Source: Marinobacter sp. THAF197a (GTDB taxonomy: Bacteria; Pseudomonadota; Gammaproteobacteria; Pseudomonadales; Oleiphilaceae). Taken from it: a DNA stretch of 64,000 bases. The stretch covers positions 310,001 through 374,000 of the forward strand of contig NZ_CP045324.1 in the NCBI RefSeq assembly GCF_009363275.1, written 5' to 3'. Below, piece by piece: positions 58,889 to 64,000 of this stretch. Below the pieces are notes generated by a model. The model saw nothing but the letters and a program-made list of their open reading frames with translations, ran no database searches and was not told the DNA's origin. Each line of letters starts with the position of its first letter. Positions within the stretch are counted from its first letter, which is position 1. A program made the translations under genes and the position numbers.

Positions 58889-59750
58889 GCTCGGCCCCTT
58901 TTCGACGCATTTTCTTGTCCTCATCGGGAACCTGGGACAGGTCCTGGTCAAACACCAGGCGGTGCTGGCCGCTGAGGCAGGTAAATTTTTTGCCCCGCAT
59001 CCGCCCGATCAATGTCAGCCCCACCTGCCGGGCAATATCGACGCCCCAGGCGGTGAAACCGGAGCGGCTGATCAGGGTCGGAATCCCCATCAGGGAGGTC
59101 TTGATCACCATCTCGGAGGTCAGACGGCCTGTGGTGTAGAGCACTTTGTCGGCCGCGGAAACGTTGTTCTGGTGCATCCAGCCGGCAATCTTGTCGACCG
59201 CATTATGGCGCCCGACATCCTCCATGTAGGCCAGAATCTGTCGGCCCTGGCATAGCGCGGTGCCATGAATGGCGCCGGTTTCCATATACAGGCTGGGCGT
59301 GTGGTTGATCTGGTAGGACAGGTCGTAAAAGGTACTGGTGTGTACCGGGGTGTCTGGCAGCGAAAGCCCGTCCAGCCCTGCCATCATGTCACCAAACACC
59401 GTGCCGACCGCACAGCCGGAGGTGCGGGTTTTCTTTTCCAGCTTGTCCTCGACATCGGTGACACCGGCGGTGCGCACCACGACGACTTCCAGCTCTTCGT
59501 CGAAATCAATCCCGGTGACTTGATCTGTCTCTTTCAGCATGCCCTGATTCAACAGGAAACCGAGGGCCAGGTATTCCGGGTGATCGCCAATGGTCATGGC
59601 GGTGACGATTTCCTGGCTGTTCAGGTAGATGGTCAGGGGGCGCTCTTCAATAACGCTGATGGCTTTCGGTTGGCCGGTTTCATCAACACCCTCGACTGCC
59701 CGGGACAGTCGAGGGTCTTTCGGGTCTGGAAGTATGGAATCGATCGTCAT
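58881..59750 (-). CDS. fdhD: Formate dehydrogenase sulfurtransferase FdhD
   Basis: A 289-residue protein that transfers sulfur to the bis-MGD cofactor of FdhA. The family core is LTIYLNSQEIVTAMTIGDHPEYLALGFLL near residue 40 and HTSTFYDLSYQINHT then GRHNAVDKIAGW near residue 195 and LTSEMVIKTSLMGIP near residue 225. The active cysteine is Cys113 in TSGCAVGTVFGD; the second cysteine of the E. coli CxxC pair is replaced by glycine. The ATG at 59750 gives the normal length. It sits in one operon with the tungstate transporter and mob genes, 65 bases after tupA. Confidence 0.93.
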   Translation of the reverse strand: MTIDSILPDPKDPRLSRAVEGVDETGQPKAISVIEERPLTIYLNSQEIVTAMTIGDHPEYLALGFLLNQGMLKETDQVTGIDFDEELEVVVVRTAGVTDVEDKLEKKTRTSGCAVGTVFGDMMAGLDGLSLPDTPVHTSTFYDLSYQINHTPSLYMETGAIHGTALCQGRQILAYMEDVGRHNAVDKIAGWMHQNNVSAADKVLYTTGRLTSEMVIKTSLMGIPTLISRSGFTAWGVDIARQVGLTLIGRMRGKKFTCLSGQHRLVFDQDLSQVPDEDKKMRRKGAEHD

Positions 59751-59815
59751 TGTTATTCTGGCTCTCTCAGGGATTCCGCATACCGCATTATCTACGGACA
59801 TAGCCAGAGATTAGC

Positions 59816-60622
59816 CTATTTGGCATTCGGGAAAAACAGCTGTTGTTCATTGACTTTAAAGTCAGCAATCGCTTGCTGACCCGCTTCGGAAATCAGCCAG
59901 TTATGCCACTGTCGGGCCAGATCGTGTTTGAGGTGGGGGTGTTTCTGTTCCGAGAGCAACAAGCTGCCGTACTGGTTGAACAACACGTCGTCGCCTTCAA
60001 AAAGCAGGGTCAGGTTCTGACGGTTACCGAACGCCACCCAGGTGGCGCGATCCGACATCACGTAGGCGTCCATGGCCGCAGCCGTGTTAAGTGTTGGCCC
60101 CATGCCGCTGCCCAACTCCCTGTACCAGTCGCCGTCGGGCTCAACACCGGCGTTCTCCCAAAGGCGCAACTCGGCGCGGTTGGTGCCACTGTCATCTCCC
60201 CGTGATGTGAACGGGGCCCGGGCATTGGCGATGGCCGCGAAGGCCTCGGCGGCGGTTCCGGCGTTGCGGACATTGGCGGGGTCGTTTGCTGGACCAATCA
60301 GTACAAAGTCGTTGTACATCACATCCGCCCGCCCGGTGGCATGTCCGTTGTCAATAAATCGCTTTTCGCCGCTGGTGTCATGTACCAGAAGACTGTCGGC
60401 GTCGCCGCGGCGGGCAAGCTCAAAGGCCTGCCCGGTGCCCACGGCCACAACCCGCACGTCTATGCCCATGGCGCTTTTGAATTTGGGCAGAATAGAGTCG
60501 AACAGCCCCGAGTTTTCCGTCGAGGTGGTGGAAGCGAGAATGATGTATCCGTCGGCGTGCGCACCGAGCGATATGCCCATCGCCATCACACTTGCAAACA
60601 GCAGATTCAGGGTCTTTTTCAT
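59816..60622 (-). CDS. tupA: Tungstate-binding periplasmic protein TupA
   Basis: A 268-residue secreted binding protein with signal peptide (ASVMAMGISLGAHA-DG). STTSTENSGL (31-40) is the oxyanion-binding start of TupA, different from the ModA pattern, followed by VVAVGTGQAFELARRGDADSLLVHD and MYNDFVLIGPANDPA, all close to TupA proteins specific for tungstate over molybdate. AAGGA and CAGG lie before the ATG at 60622. It ends 65 bases before fdhD, third gene of the operon. WtpA-like specificity for both anions is possible. Confidence 0.93.
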   Translation of the reverse strand: MKKTLNLLFASVMAMGISLGAHADGYIILASTTSTENSGLFDSILPKFKSAMGIDVRVVAVGTGQAFELARRGDADSLLVHDTSGEKRFIDNGHATGRADVMYNDFVLIGPANDPANVRNAGTAAEAFAAIANARAPFTSRGDDSGTNRAELRLWENAGVEPDGDWYRELGSGMGPTLNTAAAMDAYVMSDRATWVAFGNRQNLTLLFEGDDVLFNQYGSLLLSEQKHPHLKHDLARQWHNWLISEAGQQAIADFKVNEQQLFFPNAK

Positions 60623-60689
60623 CCTGTTTTTCCTTCCGTGCGTTGGGAGTGTTTTTCGGGTTACTTGATGTCGAAGTCCTGAGGCGGAG

Positions 60690-61433
60690 TTATTCCACCA
60701 GTTCTCCAGTAACGAACGCCTGCCCTTCGCGGGATACGGGGTTGCTGAAGAAGGTGTCAGCCGCCGTGTGTTCGCGCACTTTTCCCCCAGACAGGAACAG
60801 AACGTCACCGGCGAGCCGACGGGCCTGATGTAAATCGTGGGTGGTCATCACAATGCGTGTGCCTCGCTGGTGAAAATCCAGCACGGCGGCCTCTACGGCC
60901 TTAATCGCGGCCGGATCAAGCGCCGAAGTGGGTTCGTCAAGAAACAGCACCTGCGGCGAGAGCACCCAGGCCCGGGCCAACGCAAGGCGCTGTTGCTGGC
61001 CACCCGAAAGCACCCGTGCGGGTGTGTGAGCGCAGGCCGACAGGCCGAAGCGTTCAAGGGCATCCAGTGCCAGTTTCGCCCGTGCCCGACGGGGGACGTT
61101 GTTGACCGCCAGAGCGTGCCGGAGATTGGCCACCGCGGAGCGGCGCAGAAGCACCGGTTGCTGGAACACCATGGCCTGGCGGGGAATGCCCTCATCCGAC
61201 CAGATAATCCGGCCCTGGGTGGGCGACAGCAGCCCGTGAGCCAGGCGTAGCAGGAGGCTTTTGCCGGCGCCGTTGGGGCCCATCACCAGGGTAGGGCCGG
61301 GGCCGTCCAGGGTGAAGGAACAGGGGCCCAGCAATGTGTTTTCCTCATGATGGAAGGCGACACCCTGGAAGGACAGGGCCGGTGGTGGAAGCAGAACGGA
61401 TCTGGAGAAGAAGGGTGCGTTCAGTGATGTCAT
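60690..61433 (-). CDS. tupC: Tungstate ABC transporter ATP-binding protein TupC
   Basis: A 247-residue ABC ATPase. Walker A GPNGAGKSLLL near residue 53, signature LSGGQQQRLALARA near 143, Walker B VLFLDEPTSALD near 163, H-loop MTTHDL near 196. The lack of the long C-terminal molbindin domain of ModC fits TupC. It powers TupB for tungstate uptake. Its ATG overlaps the tupB stop (ATGA). 67 bases separate it from tupA; the order B-C-A differs from the commoner A-B-C. Confidence 0.92.
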   Translation of the reverse strand: MTSLNAPFFSRSVLLPPPALSFQGVAFHHEENTLLGPCSFTLDGPGPTLVMGPNGAGKSLLLRLAHGLLSPTQGRIIWSDEGIPRQAMVFQQPVLLRRSAVANLRHALAVNNVPRRARAKLALDALERFGLSACAHTPARVLSGGQQQRLALARAWVLSPQVLFLDEPTSALDPAAIKAVEAAVLDFHQRGTRIVMTTHDLHQARRLAGDVLFLSGGKVREHTAADTFFSNPVSREGQAFVTGELVE

Positions 61434-62128
61434 CCTGTCCGCCTCCTGCTCAGTTCACCCACAAGATAGGCGCCGGCGTTAATCAGCATGACCAGCGTCA
61501 AAAGCACAATGCCGAGCCCGAGCGCCAGGGGCAGATTACCTTTGCCAGTTTCCAGCACAATGGCGGTGGTCATTACCCGGGTGACCCCATCAATATTGCC
61601 GCCCACCATCATCACCGCGCCCACTTCGGCGCTGGCCCGGCCAAACCCGGCGAGCAGCACCGTCAGCAGCGCAAAACGGGCATCCCAGAGCAGGGTGGGC
61701 ATCATGCGAGCCCGGGACATACCGAGAGACACGAACTGCTCCCGGTACTCGCCCAGCATCTCTTCCACCTTCTGGCGCGACAGCGCAGCCAGGATGGGCA
61801 GCACCAGCACCACCTGGGCGATCACCATGGCGCCGGGTGTAAACAGAAGCCCCCATTCACCGAGCGGCCCGGCGCGGGAGAGCAGCAAATACACCATCAG
61901 CCCGGCCACCACCGGCGGGAGTCCCATGAGTGCATTCAGCACCACGACCACGGCGCCGCGTACCGGGAAGCGCCACAGCGCCACTGCAGCGCCAAGCGGA
62001 AACCCCAGCACCGCTGCAATCAGCACGGCCAGAAGCGACACCTGTAGCGAGAGCGCGACGATCTGGATTAGCGAGGCGTCGAGGCTTAACAGCAACGACA
62101 ACGCCACATAGAACGCATTATTTTCCAC
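61430..62128 (-). CDS. tupB: Tungstate ABC transporter permease TupB
   Basis: A 232-residue membrane permease with about five to six segments. GFPLGAAVALWRFPVRGAVVV near residue 42 and the coupling loop EMLGEYREQFVSLGMSRARMM near residue 125 are typical, as is FGRASAEVGAVMMVGGNIDGVTR near residue 162, a block of TupB/WtpB permeases. It forms the tungstate channel and opens the operon that continues through tupC, tupA, fdhD and the mob genes. The divergent HTH regulator starts 118 bases away. Confidence 0.93.
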   Translation of the reverse strand: MENNAFYVALSLLLSLDASLIQIVALSLQVSLLAVLIAAVLGFPLGAAVALWRFPVRGAVVVVLNALMGLPPVVAGLMVYLLLSRAGPLGEWGLLFTPGAMVIAQVVLVLPILAALSRQKVEEMLGEYREQFVSLGMSRARMMPTLLWDARFALLTVLLAGFGRASAEVGAVMMVGGNIDGVTRVMTTAIVLETGKGNLPLALGLGIVLLTLVMLINAGAYLVGELSRRRTG

Positions 62129-62246
62129 TGCTGCGTCTCCTTATTATTTGAGCATCGTGGCGTTTTTAACTACGCTTTGCACAGCCTTCCGGAATTCATG
62201 CAGCCTGAAGCAGTCCTGTGCTTTCCCCGCGCAGCTGGAGAAAATG

Positions 62247-63131
62247 ATGCCCCTTCCTGCTTATCTCACCACCGCTGAGGCCGCCGAGTATTTGCGGCTC
62301 AAAGAGCGCAAGGTTTACGACCTGGTCAGCCAGGGCGTGATTCCCTGTGTACGGGTGACAGGCAAGCTTCTCTTCCCGCGCCAGCGGCTGGATCTGTGGT
62401 TGATGAACCACCTGGAGGGTGACGATGCCGTCAGCACGCCGATCCCGCCCGTTCTGGCGGGCAGTCAGGACCCGCTGCTGGAATGGGCGGTGAAGGAAAG
62501 CGGCGCGGAACTGGCTTTGCTGTGCCAGGGGAGCGGTGATGGCGTGCAGAGATTGGTGGATGGGCGCGCCATGCTCGCCGGCATGCATATCTGGCACGAA
62601 GAAAGCCAGTGTTACAACGACCCGGCCACCCTGGGTCTGAGCGGCATGCGCGACCTGGTGCTGATCCGCTGGGCAAAACGTCAGCAGGGGCTTCTGCTGG
62701 CCGCCGACAACCCTCACCAATTGGTACGGCTAGAGGACATCGCCCGCCCCGGCATCCGGGTTGCCCATCGCCAGCCCGATGCCGGCGTCAGCCATTTGCT
62801 GCAGAGTTTACTCGCTCGACACCGTATTGACGCGAAACAACTCAGATGGGCTGTTCACCCGTCACTCAGCGAGGACGATCTTGCCCTGGCCATTCGCCAG
62901 GGCGAAGCGGATATTGGTCTGGGTATCGAAGCGGCAGCGCGCCGCCAGGGCTTGGCGTTTATCCCTTTGCAGCAGGAGCATTTCGACCTGGCCATGCGCC
63001 GGCGCCACTACTTTGAGCCCGCGATGCAGCGCTTGCTGGCGTTCGCTCGCTGCGAGCGCTTTGGCCAGCGGGCAGAGGCGTTGGGGGGGTATGATATCAG
63101 TGAGTTGGGGCGGGTGGTGTACAACGCGTGA
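62247..63131 (+). CDS. HTH regulator with a periplasmic-binding-protein-like domain, likely tungstate/molybdate control
   Basis: A 294-residue protein. The N-terminal 55 residues are an excisionase/MerR-like helix-turn-helix (YLTTAEAAEYLRLKERKVYDL, VTGKLLFPRQRLDLWL). The rest is a PBP-like substrate domain: SGAELALLCQGSGDGVQRLVDGRAML, SGMRDLVLIRWAKRQQGLLLA, DDLALAIRQGEADIGLGIEAAARRQGLAF, as in the one-component regulators encoded by tungstate or molybdate transporter loci. The ATG at 62247 follows GGAG with a six-base gap; 62244 is the alternative. It faces tupB and probably represses or activates that operon according to the oxyanion level. Ligand is inferred. Confidence 0.85.
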   Translation: MPLPAYLTTAEAAEYLRLKERKVYDLVSQGVIPCVRVTGKLLFPRQRLDLWLMNHLEGDDAVSTPIPPVLAGSQDPLLEWAVKESGAELALLCQGSGDGVQRLVDGRAMLAGMHIWHEESQCYNDPATLGLSGMRDLVLIRWAKRQQGLLLAADNPHQLVRLEDIARPGIRVAHRQPDAGVSHLLQSLLARHRIDAKQLRWAVHPSLSEDDLALAIRQGEADIGLGIEAAARRQGLAFIPLQQEHFDLAMRRRHYFEPAMQRLLAFARCERFGQRAEALGGYDISELGRVVYNA

Positions 63132-63151
63132 ACCCTGCTCCCCCGTGGCGA

Positions 63152-64000
63152 TCATCGGCCCTGCAGCATGAACGTTTCATATTCCAGACGGTCGAATTTG
63201 CGCGATAACAGCGCCAGGCCGGCCAACGCCGAAACCAGGGTGGCACCGGCATAGCCGTAGCCATAGAAAGACGCGCCCAGTTCGATGGTGGTCAGGGTGA
63301 ACAGGATGTTGGTACCAAAAAACAGGGCGCAGAGCGTGAGGTTGATACCACGGGCGTCGAGATAGAACAGCACGTTCTGGATTGCCAGCAGGATCAGCTG
63401 GATGCTCACGGCCACCAGATCAATGTAGAACAGTGGCAGGTATAGAGTGGATATCCCAATCGCGGCCAGAAGTTCTTCACCCCACAGGAACAGAAGGATA
63501 ACAGTCAGCCCCTGCACCTTGCAGATCTCATAGATGCCGTTGCGGGCTACCTTCACCATATCGTCCCGGAAACCGTTGATGCGTCCTAGGGTGTCGCCCT
63601 CTCTCACCGCATTGTAGAAACGGTCGTAGGCCTCGGAAAAGTCTGTTTCCATCCGGACAAGGAATACCGCCATGCCGGGGATGATGGCCAGGTAAGCCAG
63701 GAAAATGGGCAGATCGTAGATCACCGAAGCGCGCAGGGCGCCGATCACTGGCTGCGATGTATCCGGGTGAAACCAGAAGATGAACTTGTCGGCCCAGACA
63801 GCGGCATTGAACAGCAACCCGGTAAAGATCAGCGTGGGGAAGATCTGACCGCGCCGGGTAAAATCTGATCGGATCAGGCCGTCGCCCGGGTACTGCCGGA
63901 TGATGGTGTAGAAAAAGCTGAAGAACAGCAGGCTGTGGCCGAGCAGGAGGCCGGCAAGCAGACCCTCCAACCCATATTGCCCGAGTATCAGCGAGGCGGT
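63152..64000 (-). CDS. pelG: Pel polysaccharide export protein PelG, 5' end beyond the window
   Basis: The C-terminal 282 residues of a large inner-membrane protein; the frame stays open to the last base of the window. It contains about seven hydrophobic segments and the stretch SLIFG-like TASLILGQYGLEGLLAGLLLGHS, LLFFSFFYTIIRQYP, WGEELLAAIGISTLYLPLFYIDL and IQNVLFYLDARGINLTL, which match PelG, the MATE-like flippase-type partner of the Pel biofilm polysaccharide machinery. The stop lies 20 bases from the end of the tup regulator gene. The remaining pel genes should lie to the right. Confidence 0.92.
   Translation of the reverse strand, partial: TASLILGQYGLEGLLAGLLLGHSLLFFSFFYTIIRQYPGDGLIRSDFTRRGQIFPTLIFTGLLFNAAVWADKFIFWFHPDTSQPVIGALRASVIYDLPIFLAYLAIIPGMAVFLVRMETDFSEAYDRFYNAVREGDTLGRINGFRDDMVKVARNGIYEICKVQGLTVILLFLWGEELLAAIGISTLYLPLFYIDLVAVSIQLILLAIQNVLFYLDARGINLTLCALFFGTNILFTLTTIELGASFYGYGYAGATLVSALAGLALLSRKFDRLEYETFMLQGR

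Noticed and set aside
59751..59815. Molybdenum-cofactor riboswitch before fdhD
   Set aside because: The gap is only 65 bases with no stable stem, too short for the known Moco/Tuco riboswitch.
1..64000. CRISPR array, tRNA/rRNA gene, insertion sequence or prophage
   Set aside because: No regularly spaced repeat, no cloverleaf or CCA end, no transposase or integrase frame, and no terminal repeats were seen on either strand.

Overview
The window is about 57% GC by eye, densely coded, and has no rRNA, tRNA, insertion sequence, prophage or CRISPR array that I could find. The gene set is a CYP153 alkane hydroxylase with its ferredoxin, a TeaABCD-type ectoine TRAP transporter, PilU, a Pel polysaccharide exporter, HiPIP, NADP transhydrogenase with malate:quinone oxidoreductase, and a periplasmic formate dehydrogenase with a tungstate uptake system. 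Together with the protein sequences this points to a marine, hydrocarbon-using gammaproteobacterium, most likely Marinobacter or a close relative. That assignment is an inference; no marker gene is present.

Layout. 1-3341: potABCD-like polyamine ABC transporter, left end cut by the window. 3456-7111: a membrane diguanylate cyclase facing an AGCS alanine symporter. 7268-10809 (minus): teaABCD ectoine uptake with its UspA-like regulator TeaD. 11057-13685: HiPIP, an alpha/beta hydrolase, glutathione peroxidase and a luciferase-like monooxygenase. 13833-18250 (minus): an ExeM-type extracellular nuclease and a UshA-type 5'-nucleotidase, together a DNA-scavenging pair. 18463-20395: MscS channel plus a stand-alone OvoA-C-terminal-type methyltransferase. 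20511-26207: lactate locus (GntR regulator, lldP, lutABC) with two visible operator palindromes. 26208-31413 (minus): nfsA, then mqo tightly coupled to pntAA-pntAB-pntB.

31569-37426 is a redox and sulfur-stress island: di-haem cytochrome c peroxidase, periplasmic rhodanese, SLAC1/TehA-type channel, periplasmic DsrE protein, persulfide dioxygenase, a DUF442 phosphatase/sulfurtransferase-like protein and a Prx6-type peroxiredoxin. 37483-41836 carries pilU, a fructosamine-kinase-like protein lacking the family N-terminus, a second MscS protein and an M23 peptidase. 41967-44986 is the CYP153 / ferredoxin / AraC alkane module, without a ferredoxin reductase in the window.

45016-63131 is one large formate dehydrogenase (FDH) island. 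A minus operon (DUF3305, DUF3306, TorD-like chaperone, Tat peptide protein, fdhA, fdhB, fdhC, a 41-residue membrane peptide missed by a 60-residue cutoff, and a TusA-like protein) diverges at 52369-52520 from a plus operon of poorly understood partners (multi-cluster ferredoxin, Mrp-type ATPase, DUF4444 lipoate-ligase-like protein, DUF6505 protein). Next to it a second minus operon, tupB-tupC-tupA-fdhD-mobA-mobB-moeA, supplies metal and cofactor, with a divergent HTH/periplasmic-binding-protein-type regulator. The tungstate-type binding protein beside fdhD suggests a tungsten-capable FDH. The plus operon, conserved in kind but without an assigned biochemical role, is the best candidate for an undescribed system. 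The window ends inside pelG.
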